This document shows, piece by piece, positions 1 through 11,961 of a DNA stretch of 64,000 nucleotides. The notes under the pieces are model-generated. The model was given only the letters and a program-made list of their open reading frames with translations, searched no databases and was not told the DNA's origin. The DNA is taken from the NCBI RefSeq assembly GCF_029867415.1, contig NW_026705002.1, positions 310,001-374,000 on the forward strand, in the 5' to 3' direction. How positions within the stretch are numbered: the first letter of the stretch is position 1; each line of letters opens with the position of its first letter. This DNA is from Vicia villosa. Lineage: Eukaryota; Streptophyta; Magnoliopsida; Fabales; Fabaceae. The position numbers were made by a program, and so were the translations under genes.

Positions 1-642
1 CATCTTAATCTTGCTTATCAGCTTCGATCAAGAGACACATATCACTCAACCCTTACCTACATGTTTAGAGTGAGAGAAATACTTCTCTTACCTACAGGTT
101 TAGAGAAGAACATGGGAGCCATCCCACAGCTTGGGTGATCTACCTTGACAAACCCTAATGTTTACATTGTTTCAATACTCGGCTTGCTTACTAAACTAGG
201 TTACAAAGCTTCCTATTTATAACCTATTCCAACTGGACTTGGGCCTTCTATCACAACCTTATTTTCTGTTACAAATCATCAGAAAAAATTTGTTAAAAAT
301 CTTCAATCATAAGTTTCCTAAATTATTTTCATAATTAGAAATTGCATAATCCAATACTCTGACTTGATTCTCTTGACCATTAAACATGCACCACATAGGA
401 TTGCATAATAATCCATAGAATATTCTACATCTGTTGAGCACAAAATGAATCTTCATATTCCAGCTCAGCAGGCGCAATGAGTTTTCTGCATATGACATCT
501 CATGATGTTACAGGACATGTCTTAACATTCCATAGAACATCTTGCTCTTTTACTTGTTTTGTACGTGTTTATATTTGCAAGCTCTATACTTTCTATTGCA
601 TATTGCTGCTATTATATTTTAGCCAAACATAAATGCCAAACA
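1..642 (-). mobile_element. Right part of an E3-family LTR (copia-like), cut by the window start
   Basis: This stretch matches 45272-45913 without indels; only about five substitutions are visible by eye. There it is the right part of a complete 1190-bp LTR that starts TG and ends CA and has an adjacent primer-binding site. The LTR end here is ...CCAAACA at 642, followed by CATAC and then block P. Units at 8571 and 60741 carry the uninterrupted site TTCTTCATAC, so CATAC is the likely target duplication. The same insertion therefore lies at the same place in U1 and U4 and was copied with them. Whether a full element or a solo LTR precedes it lies outside the window. No coding capacity is seen. 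Confidence 0.8.
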
Positions 643-3600
643 CATACTTGAAGGAATAAAGTAAATTGTCACATTTTCTTCATACTTGAAGGAATAAAGT
701 AGATCGCGCATTTTCTTAATACATCTTATTTGGTTATGCATTCAAAATTTCATATCACATTTTCGTTGAATTACCTCTTAATATGATAATTTGGAATTGG
801 ATAATCTCTTTTACATAAGTTCTCCTAAATCTTTCTTATATCATAGCCTTATTTTTCCTTTATAAGAAAGGGTGGAGTTCTCGTATTAAGAATATGTTCT
901 TAAAACATATTACTAGGATTATTTGAGTTACTTGTAAATGTAGAAACAAAGCGAGGTTTAGAAATTATGGGTCAAATATTCATCATTCTATAAATTCCAT
1001 AAAATGTGTTATTTCATTATCTGTTGATCACTTCAAGTCGCTTGATCTCCTAGAACAACAACTTTTTGTTGTTTTTAATAGACTAAATGAGAATTTTTGT
1101 GTGGTTTTGTTGTTAATTTAAAGCTTTAAACAATATCATCTGTTGAAACTTTATCTTCCAATTACTCCAATAGAGACAACTTAATATTAACGTTTTAAGC
1201 CCAAACTGTCTAGTATCCCATCCTTACATCATGCTCTTTTTGTTTTTAGATTATGCGGGTGTGGGCATTAATTTTTACAATTTTAAATTTCAATAACTTT
1301 AACTTAAAGTCGTGTTACATATAATATCTAACTCTCCCTCTTTTTTCCAATAATTATTATTTTGGATATATGTTTGTTATATTTTGGATATCTAGCTCTT
1401 TTTTCTGCCTGTTATTATTTTAAATTATTTTTGACTAATAAATAATTTTTCTTTTTAAAATTTAAAAAATTCTTGCAATAATTATTTGATCTCAAAAATA
1501 AATATTAAATAAAACTAAGCTCATTTCTTTTTAAATTAGGATTGAATTTAAAATGAAAAAATAACAAAAAAATGATTCACTGTTATTCAAAATAAGTAAA
1601 TATATATTAAATTAAACTAAAGTTTTCTTTCATAGAATTCAAAATTCTATGTATTTTAAATCATTCAATAGAAATTCATTTATTTTTAAATTTTTTTGTT
1701 TGGATTGTGTCGTAAAATGATTCATTGTTAAATTTCTAAAGTCATATTCCTAATTTTTTTAAACTTTTGGGCCAAATTTAAAATATATAAAATAGGGACA
1801 AATTTACATTTGTTTGAAAATTTGAAGTGAATAATTTGTTAAATATGATTATTATTATTAAGGATTTATTTGTAATTTTTGAAAAAATTTAGACGAATTT
1901 GAAATTTTCATAAAATATGAGGACCGTCTTGCAAAATTTGAAAAATTATTAATCAAGAATTTAGTTCATATTATAAAGAGTGGATGAGCAATTTAAAATT
2001 CTTTACTTATTAGTGTCATTTGAAATTCATTATATTTAACATGAATAAAATACTGCATAAATTTAAATCATTTTATTAATTCTCCATATTTTAATCCAAA
2101 CAATAAATTTTGATCTAGTCATTTTAAATTCCTTAAAAAAAATTACTTTTCCAAACTAAAATGCGTCATCCAAACCCCTCTCTTAAGTTAATGTTAAAAT
2201 TAAGTTGAAAATATAGTAGATTTTGATACATTCAAATAACGATACTTTATTTGAGTAATCTTTTGGGGATATGACAAAACCACGTCCTTTACTTAGCTTT
2301 ATATCGGCATTGTTATGTTTATTTCTATATCTACAATACAAAGAAATATCAATATAAACGATCAATCACTTAAAACAAAAGTTGAAATCACAAAGCAAAT
2401 TAAATTCACCAATTACCACATGAAATTCTTAGAGGTTAAAAGGTTCAGAATACAACAGTTAAATATTTACTTCAATTTTGGACAATTTTCACTATGGCTT
2501 CAATACAATACAATTTCATCGGTGAAATTCAACTCCTTGTAGTATATGAGGGAGAAAACTCAATTTCATTGAAAGCTTGAGAGAGTACTTCATGCAATGC
2601 AATATACAGGGAACATTGGGAACTTATAGGAGTATATTTGGATGGTCTAGAATTAGTTGCACCCATACTAAACCAAGAAGAACGCCATTATTACCTTTGA
2701 GGATCTTACAATATTTTTGGTTCACATACTCTTTCCTACTATCAAAAATACACTCTTAATTTAATTGTCAAATTATGTTGGAATAATATGATAAGGAATT
2801 ACAGACACTCAAAACACTTGAGACTTGTCTTTCATGAGAAATTTTAGTGTAACTCGAACGCAATCATCAATCAATAAATGAAACATAATACTTTGACACA
2901 AAACTAATACACATAAATAACACCAATAAACTTACAATAATCACAAGGTTTCTTGCGCGTCGCAATTTTGTTTCAATCACCGACAAGGGCAGTAATAGAC
3001 AAATATCTTTTCACCAATAAGATCAACCTCGCTACATGTACTATTTATACATCCCTTCAGACATGCACCGAAATATGTTGAATGACTAAATAGAACGACT
3101 CTAAGATATGGAGTACATTGCAAAATTGGACTACTATTTTTTTTTTCTGTAGGCAAGATTTCATTGATAAAAGAGATCTTAAATAGAACGACTCTATAAA
3201 TTAATTTAATTTTTCAGTTGCATTGTCCATGTTGTCATCAGTCTGTGCTATGTTATCCCTTCCTTGGGCATTATCCTAATTTTGCTTGATTGTCGGGTCT
3301 ATCAACAATCATTCTTTATTAAATGAATACTTATTACACCTCTGATCTTATTTTAATTTGTTGTGCTAATAAAAACCACAATTACATTAGTGTTTTAAGA
3401 GAGCATCTTTCTAGCTATAAAGTGAATATTTATAAAAAAAGTTTAATATTTTAATTACTTTGGATTCATCAGAGAGCATCTTGGTAGATCCAAAGCAATT
3501 ATCATATTTAATTTTTTTTTCTATAAATCTTTAATTTAGAGCTACAAAGTTTAATGTGGGTTTCATTAATATAACAAATGAAGACAAGATTAAATGTGTT

Positions 3601-3648
3601 ATAAGTAACCATTGAAAAAAGGAAGGATGGTTGATAATGCAACAAACT

Positions 3649-3955
3649 AACCAAGTTGAGCTAAAGTCCAAGGCAGGGACAAAAAAGCTTAGGTAGATGC
3701 AAACATGATCCATGCCAATGAAAATAAAATTACTTTATAATATATAATAAAAGATTATATAAAAAAATGGTAATTTTCCATTATTTAATTTTTACGAAAA
3801 GAAAAACATGATCTCGATAACCAAGTTGAGCTAAAGTCCAAGGCAGGGACAAAAAAGCTTAGGTAAATGCAAACATGATCCATGCCAATGAAAATAAAAT
3901 TACTTTATAATATATAATAAAAGATTATATAAACAAATGGTAATTTTCCATTTTA
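3649..3955. repeat. Local tandem duplication inside block P of U1
   Basis: A segment of about 170 bp starting AACCAAGTTGAGC at 3649 is repeated starting at 3819. The matching block in U4 has the same duplication with a longer unit (48901-49353). The U1 form is explained by loss of about 56 bp between CTCGATA and AACCAAG at the copy junction. The duplication therefore predates the split of U1 and U4. Confidence 0.75.
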
Positions 3956-4803
3956 TAATTTTACACTCATTATAGCACCAATGATCAAACAAATATGACA
4001 CCATTACCTGTATGTTCATCAGTATCAAAGACAAAACATTTTTGAGAGAAAGAGTTGTTAGTTGAGTGGTTTGATGGATAAAGAAAGTTATTATATGTAA
4101 AATGTGAAGCTATTTGTGGGTGTGATAAATTTTTTTTGACAAACGTAGGTGTGATTAGTTTGCTACACGCGAATATGGCGTTTTGAACCTATTGACTTTG
4201 ACACAGTTTTATGTGCAACCACATTTACATTCTCCTCACTCTGGCTAATTTTCACTTATTTATCTCCATGCAAAAGGGAGAAATTTTCTACAATCCCTAA
4301 ATTTTTTTACTTAAAACTCTTTTTTATTTTTATTTTTATTTTCATTAGGCTATTATTTTATTTAAATTGAATTCTAGAATATTATAAGTATAATTATATT
4401 TTGTTTTAAAAAAGTTTTAAATAGGTCTCAAAATTTTTTTATTTAAACATTCTTTTCTAAAATACTTTTAAATGGTAAAATTTCAAAAATATTTAAGTAA
4501 ATACTACTTTATTAAATTCTCATAAAAAATTGTTTAAACTCTTCTCATAAAAATATATAATTTCTATCTTTGTAAAATTTCAATATTACTCTTTTAAGAA
4601 TTACTTTTAAAATATAAAATGAAAATTAAGGTTTTTTAAAATTAAAAACAAACTGGTTTGGGTTTACGGCTTTATCGGTAAGATTATTTATGATAATATC
4701 TTTAATGTTGAGCTGATGACACTATATTATAATTTGAGTATGTCTTCAAAACTTGACATAAAAGATCTGAAGTGTTAATCTTTCATCAACTCTCCTTTCA
4801 AGA

Positions 4804-5213
4804 TTATCTCAAAGTCTGTAAATGTTTAGCATCACTATATCGTGGTATATTAACATGTAATTTCTTCTCCCCTATCACCAAATTATCCAAATGCACCGCA
4901 AGCAGCCGCCCATCAACCACCTCCACAAATCTGGCGAAGCCAAATCGTTTACCAAATTTGTTTCTTTAAGCGAAATTGCCACCTCTATCACATTCCCTAT
5001 ACACCCGAATAAAACGAACAAATCCTTTGCACTTGTATCTTCTAGAAATTCTAAAACATAATACAAAGTCACCTGCTTGGGTTGAAGAGGCAAATTGCGT
5101 TTCCAGCCACCCAACGGAAAAGAATCCCACCTCTGCTTCTCCACCCCTGGCTGCCGAAATTGGGTGACTTTCCTCCAACCATTCTCCTGCAAAACATACC
5201 TCCGATCTCTCAT
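4804..5213 (-). pseudogene. RRM-domain ORF fragment, copy 1 (frameshifted)
   Basis: This is the copy in U1 of the minus-strand RRM frame that is open at 57411-57821. The first ATG that fits all three copies is at 5213; longer upstream readings need non-ATG starts. The N-terminal part, an RNP2-like LYYVLEF strand and the first half of the RRM are readable. One base is missing at about 4967 (TTTCTTTAAG against TTTCTTCTAAG in the other copies). This shifts the frame just before RNP1, so the domain is broken. Upstream, 5214-5560 looks like a GC-richer 5' untranslated region. The family resemblance is to RRM proteins of the kind found in or near ORF1 of plant LINEs. That link is inference. Confidence 0.6.
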
Positions 5214-6017
5214 CCTTTGAAAAAAGAAGAAGAAACCCTCACCCCTTGAAGAAGGAGATTTGAGCGAAAATCCAAGAAAAACCTTGCAAATACAAACAGA
5301 GAAGACTGAACAAGGCCCAGCGAAAACCCTCGAGCTACAAGAAGACCGCGTTGAGAACAACAACCACCGAAACCTAAAAGCCCTAAATCGATATCAGACA
5401 GTACCTTCTAAACAAGGTCCCTGAGCCCTAATGCCAGGAGTTTAAACCGAAATTGAGAAAGTGCACGATATCTTTCTAGGAGCTCTTCAAGTTCCACCGA
5501 GGAAACACAGACACTCGCGCGACAGATCACCGGAAGTCTACCGGGAGACGCCCTTCTGAAATCGCATTGTATGGAGTACTATACTATTTGCTAAAAAAAA
5601 TGTCATATCCCCAATATTAGTTAATTCTAAAAATCATAAATTATCACCCATCAAAGAATTAAAAAATCTAAATTATTTTGATGTTTAGTGTCATGTTTTT
5701 TGTGAATCAATTGTAAATTGGTGCAAACCTCTATTCTTTCATGAAATACAATATATGCATTGTTTATAAATATTGTCTTGAATTATAGACATGTGATAAC
5801 CTTTTCATAAATTAGTTGGGCAGTTTTTATAAATATTATCTACGTGTTGCAAGTATAATCAACAATTTATCCAAGATGGAAAAACTTATGGATTGCAAGA
5901 TACAAGTCAATTTAGTAACTATTAAGTTTTGACGATGATATGGTATTTGTAACGCCCCATTTTTATCTTATTTATTTTTATAATTAAAAATCTATGATAA
6001 TTAAAAATATGTGATAG

Positions 6018-7296
6018 TTAAAAATAGGCAAAATACTCATTTTGGTCCCTTAACTTTTTTCCGTGCTAAAATGGTCCTTTAACTTTTTAATAGATGCATA
6101 TGAGTCCCTTCCGTCTACTTCGTTAGTCAAAGTCTGTTAAATGTCTACGTGGCAGTGACGGGTGGATTTGACCTAGTATTGTGATGGATTTATCGTCGGA
6201 AAAACCGACGCTAAAAACTATTTCTGGATTTTTTTTAATTATTGTTCATCTTCTTCCCAAAAAAATTTCCTTAAAAAAAACCCAAAAATTTAGGGATAAC
6301 ACCAAACCATAAACCTTCATTATGCACCATTATCATGACCTTTGTCATCCTCCAACCCAAACCATAAACCTGCAAAATCTAACACAGTAGCCACAAATCA
6401 TCTTCAACTTTCGTCACTTTACCAAATCACAACAACAACAAACTCATGTAAATAAAACACATCAACATGAAATAAACCTCACAAATTCAAAATCAACACC
6501 ACCAAACTCACCTCTAAACACAATCTGATTCAAGAACCTGCATAAAATCTATGGATTAAAGCAAAATCAAAACATAACAAAGAAGAGTGAGAAAAGAAAA
6601 TATCATAAACGGAAACCACCGAAAGCATGGAAGCACCCTTCCGCCGTCTACGGTCAACCGTGTTCCATCCTCCCTCCGCACCAGAACTCCGTTGAAGCCC
6701 CCACCCCCTCCGACAACCACTTTTTTCATGATGTTTCTGTTGCTTGTGATTTATTGTTGAGATTGCAGGACTTGATTGCATTTTGTTCATTTGATTTTAT
6801 AGAAATTGTTGTTGTTAGTAAGAGATGAAAAAGAGAGGAAGAGAGAAGTTTTATTCACGTTTTATGAGAGAAAGAGATATGCTGTTATGGGTGGAAGAGA
6901 TATGATTTTATGGAATTTTTTGTTGTTAGTAAGAAATTAATGCTGTTCACGATTTTTAGTATCCAATTTTGAGTTTTTGTTGATATCCCCAAATTTTTAG
7001 GTATTTTTTAAGAAAATTTTTGGGGAAGAAGATGAACAACAATAATTAAAAAAATCCAGAAATAGCTTTTAGCGTCGGTTTTTCCGACGCTAAGTCCCTC
7101 ACAATATTTGGTCATATCCACCTGTCACTGCCACGTAGACTTTTAACAGACTTTGACTAACGGAATAGACGGAAGGGACTCATATGCATCTATTAAAAAG
7201 TTAAAGGACCATTTTGACACGAAAAAAAATTAAGGTACCAAACTGAATCTAGGGGTATAGTTAAGGGACTACAATGGGTATTTTGCCTTAAAAATA
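6018..7296. mobile_element. Non-autonomous Mutator-like element with long terminal inverted repeats and 9-bp TSD
   Basis: The element runs 6027-7287 (1261 bp) and is flanked by perfect 9-bp direct repeats TTAAAAATA (6018-6026 and 7288-7296). Its termini are GGCAAAATAC... and its complement, inside inverted repeats of roughly 270-310 bp (6027 to about 6300 and about 6975 to 7287). Each arm includes the hairpin AGCGTCGG/CCGACGCT. No transposase frame is present, so it would need MURA-type transposase in trans. The central 6300-6975 includes a short GC-rich stretch (about 6610-6720) that could be captured host sequence, but I cannot identify it. The paralogous locus in U2 is the empty site with a single TTAAAAATA (17257-17265). 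The 9-bp TSD and long TIRs are diagnostic of the Mutator superfamily. Confidence 0.92.
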
Positions 7297-7342
7297 TGGT
7301 CTTTATATTTAAAAAATTAAAAATAATAACTAAAAAATAAAT

Positions 7343-7736
7343 TAGTGTCGGCCAGACATAAAACTAAAATAAAAATTAAAATGAGCGCCAAACGAAAAAA
7401 TAAGTGGGAAACTAAAAAAGTAAATAATATAAATAATAATTAATTGAATGTAGCGTCGGTTGGGCTGACACTAAAACAAAAATATAAATCAAAATACGTT
7501 TAATTCCAAACGAAAAAAAAACAGGGAAAATAAGTAAATTAATAAATAATTCAGAAAACTAAACGTTTAAAAATTAGCGTCGGCCCAGCCGACACTTTGA
7601 TTCAAAAAATAATAAAATTTATATCAAAATTCAGTCAATTTAAACTTAGCGGCGGTGTCATCGTGTCTGGTTGCTCAAGAAAAAAAATAATAAAACGAGC
7701 ACCATATAGCGTCGGAGTCGGTTGCCGACGCTATAT
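7343..7736. repeat. Cluster of four GCGTCGG palindromes in block Q
   Basis: Four spaced motifs occur: GTGTCGGCCAGACA (7345), TAGCGTCGGTTGGGCTGACAC (near 7451), TTAGCGTCGGCCCAGCCGACAC (near 7574) and a perfect 12-bp stem at 7704-7715/7725-7736 (ATATAGCGTCGG with its complement, 9-base loop). They lie outside the MULE but share the core AGCGTCGG with hairpins inside the MULE arms. Arrays of such palindromes are typical of subterminal regions of plant DNA transposons (CACTA-like). I could not find element termini, so the class is open. The copy in U2 loses the last stem by deletion. Confidence 0.6.
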
Positions 7737-10700
7737 CCTGGCAGCTAAATCCCAATATTCTAGTAGTGATCATCAGTCGGCTTAGTTTGAAAAGAACCAC
7801 AAATCAACATAGTAGACAATTGTATAATTGGAGCTTAATGGTTTATGAAGAACAGTGAATTTCTTTCTCCAAAGTTGGTGATAGTTGACATGAAGCAATT
7901 ATGGGGTTGGACGCGGCCACTTCTTGCACGATTCTTTTCTTCATGTATAAGCAACATCATACAAGATTCTATTAAACAATTTTTTCAACATGTATCTACC
8001 ATGGTACTATAAAAGACTACTTTTCTTCAAACTGTGTTCTAGCTTCAGCATGCATACCATGCCTTCCGTACCCGAACAGTAGAGCATTGTATGTTACAAA
8101 GTTTATTTTAATGAAGTTATAATTAAGTACAACGAAGTGGAAATATGTGGAATCAAAGATGCACTATGCAAAAATGGTTCAGTGAAGTCTTCTATTATGT
8201 TGCTTATCACATTGATAAAGAAATGAATAAAGAAAATGTGATCACTTTCAAATTGGTGGCTTGTGATGGGGTTTAATGGAGTATTTAAATTTAAGTAAAA
8301 AGAGGAAAAATCAAGAGATTTTGGAATTATCGCACAATGATGAATCTATTTTTAAACGATGATAATGAATATATATTACTAGTACTCTTTTCAAAAAATA
8401 GATAACATAAAATCTATTTAATAAAATTTACACATGTAACAAAAATTATATAATAAAATTGTTTTTCCTTAATATTGTGTTATCATTAAGATCAAATTAA
8501 AAAGCATTGTTCATTAACCCTATTTCAGTTCAATAATGAATATTGTGGAAGATTGTACGCCGATTTATGAAAAACATTTTCTTCATACCTGAAGGAATAA
8601 AGTAGATGGTCGCATTTTCTTCATACTTGAAGGAATAAAATAGATTGTCGTGTTTTCTTAATACATCTTATTTGGTTATGCATTCAAAATTTCACATCAC
8701 ATTTTCGTTGAATTACCTCTTAATATGAAAACTTGGAAGTGGATAATCTCTTTTACATAAGTTCTCCCAAATCTTATATCATAGCCTTATTTTTCCTTTA
8801 TAAGAAAGGGTGGAGTTCTCGTATTAAGAATATAGTCTTAAAACATATTACTAGGATTATTTGAGTTTTGTAAATGTAGAAACAAAGCGAGGTTTAGAAA
8901 TTATGGGTCAAATATTCATCATTCTATAAATTCCATAAAATGTGTTATTCAATTATCTGTTGATCACTTCAAGTCGCTTGATCTCCTAGAACAACAGCTT
9001 TTTGTTGTTTTTCATAGACTAAATGAGAATTTTTGTGTGGTTTTATTGTTAATTTAAACCTTTCAACAATATTATCTATTGAAACTTTATCTTCCAATTA
9101 CTCCAATAGAGACAACTTAACATTAACGTTTTAAGCCCAAACTGTCTAGTATCCCATCCTTACATCATGCTCTTTTTGTTTTTAGATTATGCGGGTGTGC
9201 ATTAGTATAAATTTTTACAATTTTAAATTTCAATAACTTTAATTTAAAGTCGTGTTACAAATAATATCTAACTCTCCCTCTTTTTTCCAATAATTATTAT
9301 TTTGCATATATGTTTGTTAGATTTTGGATATCTAGCTCTTTTTTCTGCCTTTTATTATTTTAAATTATTTTTGACTAATAAATAATTTTTTTTTTAAATT
9401 TAAAAAATTCTTGCAATAATTATTAGATCTCAAAAATAAATATTAAATAAAACTAAGATTATTTCTTTTTAAATTAGGATTGAATTTAAAATGAAAAAAT
9501 AACAAAAAATGATTCACTGTTATTCAAAATAAGTAAATATATATTAAAATAAACTAAAGTTTTCTTTCATAGAATTCAAAATTCTATGTATTTTAAATCA
9601 TTCAATAGAAATTCATTTATTTTTAAATTTTTTTGTTTGGATTGTGTCGCAAAATGATTCATTGTTAAATTTCTAAGGTCATATTCATAATTTTTTTAAA
9701 CTTTTGGGCCAAATTTAAAATATATAAAATAGGGACAAATTTACATTTATTTTGAAAATTTGAAGTGACTAATTTTTAAATATGATTATTATTAACATTT
9801 ATTTGTAATTTTTGAAAAAATTTAGACGAATTTGAAATTTTCATAAAATATGAGGACCGTCTTGCAAAATTTGAAAAATTATTAATCAAGAATTTAGTTC
9901 ATATTATAAAGAGTGGATGAGCAATTTAAAATTCTTTACTTATTAGTGTCATTTGAAATTCATTATATTTAACATGAATAAAATACTGCATAAATTTATA
10001 TCATTTTATTAATTCTCCATATTTTAATCCAAACAATAAATTTTGATCTAGTCATTTTAAATTCCTTAAAAAAAATTACTTTTCCAAACTAAAATGCGTC
10101 ATCCAAACCCCTCTCTTAAGTTAATGTTAAAATTTAGTTGAAAATATAGTAGATTTTGATACATTCAAATAACGATACTTTAGTTGAGTAATCTTTTGGG
10201 GATATGACAAAACCACGTCCTTTACTTAGCTTCCGCATTGTTATGTTTATTCCTATATCTACAATACAAAGCAATATCAATATAAACGATCAATCACTTA
10301 AAACAAAAGTTGAAATCACAAAGAAAATTCAATTCACCAATTACCACATGGAATTCTTAGAGGTGAATAGGTTCAGAATACAACAGTTAAATACACATAA
10401 ATAACACTATGGCTTCAATACAATACAATTTCATCGGTGAAATTCAACTCCTTGTAGTATATGAGGGAGAAAACTCAATTTCAATGAAAACTTGAGAGAG
10501 TACATCATTAAATGCAATATACAGGGAACATTGGGAACTTATAGGAGGATATTTGGATGGTCTAGAATTAGTTGCACCCATACTAAACCAAGAAGAACGC
10601 CATTATTACCTTTGAGGATCTTACAATATTTTTGGTTCACATACTCTTTCCTACTATTAAAAATACACTCTTAATTTAATTGTCAAATTATGTTGGAATA

Positions 10701-11386
10701 ATATGATAAGGAATTACAGACACTCAAAACACTTGAGACTTGTCTTTCATGAGAAATTTTAGTGTAACTCGAACGCAATCATCAATCAATAAATGAAACA
10801 TAATACTTTGACACAAAACTAATACACATAAATAACACCAACAAACTTACAATAATCACAAGGTTTCTTGCGCGTCACTATTTTGTTTCAATCACCAACA
10901 AGGGCAGTAATAGACAAATATCTTTTCACCAATAAGATCAACCTCGCTACATGTACTATTTATACATCCCTTCAGACATGCACCGAAATATGTTGAATGA
11001 CTAAAGAGAACGACTCTATGATATGGAGTACATTGCAAAATTGGACTACTATTTTTTTTCTGTAGGCAAGATTTCATTGATGAAAGAGAACCCAAGTTCT
11101 CAACCGAACTTACAAAAGAGGGGCGGGAAAACAAAACACCCCGAAGAAAAATTATCCACCAATTGAGACTTGCGATAAAAATAGCATAGGGTCTTTGCTA
11201 AAATTATAAAAGTTACAATTGGTTTGACTAATTTTTCCTATGACTAACCATCTCCAAGCCAAGATCTTAAAACACCACACGATATCGTTGACATTCCACG
11301 CATTGTTGGACTACTATGTTGAAACCTCCGATCCTGCTATTAAAAAATTAATAATCATGTTCAAAGTCCCATGCTAATGTAGCTAC

Positions 11387-11449
11387 CTTTTGTGGAGGAG
11401 TGAATCGACAACAGTCACAGTGACAAGCTCCTTATTTCCATATATGTGT
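11387..11449 (-). pseudogene. Exon-like segment of an unrecognised gene (block P)
   Basis: On the minus strand a 63-nt stretch is bounded by an AG acceptor-like and a GT donor-like dinucleotide. It reads HIYGNKELVTVTVVDSLLHK in one frame. The same stretch is at 63560-63622 (identical by eye). A diverged version at 53396-53456 keeps the frame with conservative changes. U1, U3 and U4 lack it through a shared deletion. Keeping a frame across a diverged copy argues that this was once coding. I do not recognise the family, and without flanking exons it is annotated as a gene fragment. Confidence 0.35.
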
Positions 11450-11895
11450 CTATTCATATAACACCATTGTAATATTGTGATACCTCTAATGAATAATTAA
11501 TAAAGTTCAACAATTGCTATAATTTTATATAAGCCACACATTCCAATGCTAGTATTATCCTATATTCCAAAAAAGAAAGAACTATGATATTAAGACGGTA
11601 TAATTTCAACATAAACAAAACAAATAGGAAAATCCTTCAGTTCCTTTTTAACAATTCTTCAATCACCAGTTCAAAAAACTAATATTTGTTAATCACAAAA
11701 AGAAAGAACAAAACAGCATACCAAATTTTTTACCAACAAGTTGTTGTATCTCCAATTTGTGTAAAATTGAAATGTAGGAGGCACTTTAGAAGATGGTTTA
11801 AAGTTTCAAACACGAGTTCAAAAAAGAGAATTAGAATTGAGGAAACTACAAAATTCGGAAACTAATTTTTTTTTATGAATTATAAATTAATTTAA

Positions 11896-11961
11896 TTTTT
11901 CAGTTGCATTGTCCATGTTGTCATCAGTCTGTGCTATGTTATCCCTTCCTTGGGCATTATC
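11896..11961 (-). pseudogene. Exon-like segment read as AQGRDNIAQTDDN (block P)
   Basis: On the minus strand this segment reads DNAQGRDNIAQTDDNMDNA and then TEKLN before a stop. The homologous stretch in the old copy near 53790-53860 reads KAQGIDSIALVDDN in the same frame. That implies it was coding when the copies separated. Closely similar versions lie in every preserved block P, near 3200-3270, 20755-20820 and 48475-48545. No family is recognised. A chance ORF is possible because the segment is short. Confidence 0.3.

Larger units (their letters stand above)
643..8570. repeat. Array unit U1 (block P then block Q, R deleted)
   Basis: This is one copy of the head-to-tail unit. Block P (643 to about 3955) matches 45914-49300 closely. 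Block Q (about 3956-8570) matches 56571-60740. The two blocks are joined directly near 3955-3962, so block R and about 7 kb present between the matching blocks of the downstream copy are absent. Block P is very AT-rich (long A/T runs) and contains only short ORFs. I see no intact gene in 643-4800. Block P shares with U3 and U4 a deletion of about 750 bp at 3165-3205, with a templated filler. Q contains a broken RRM frame, a full-length MULE and a set of GCGTCGG hairpins, annotated separately. Confidence 0.85.

Noticed and set aside
2577..2759. Conserved 60-aa ORF on the plus strand, repeated at 10492, 20126 and 62665
   Set aside because: It recurs only because the whole block is duplicated with high nucleotide identity. 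It has no recognisable domain and is absent from the diverged unit at 52400-54340, so conservation carries no evidence of coding.
5949..6017. TGTAACGCCCC at 5949 as the start of a Ty3/gypsy LTR
   Set aside because: Many gypsy LTRs begin with a similar TGTAACACCCC, but I found no matching LTR end, second LTR, PBS or polypurine tract, so the motif alone is not enough.
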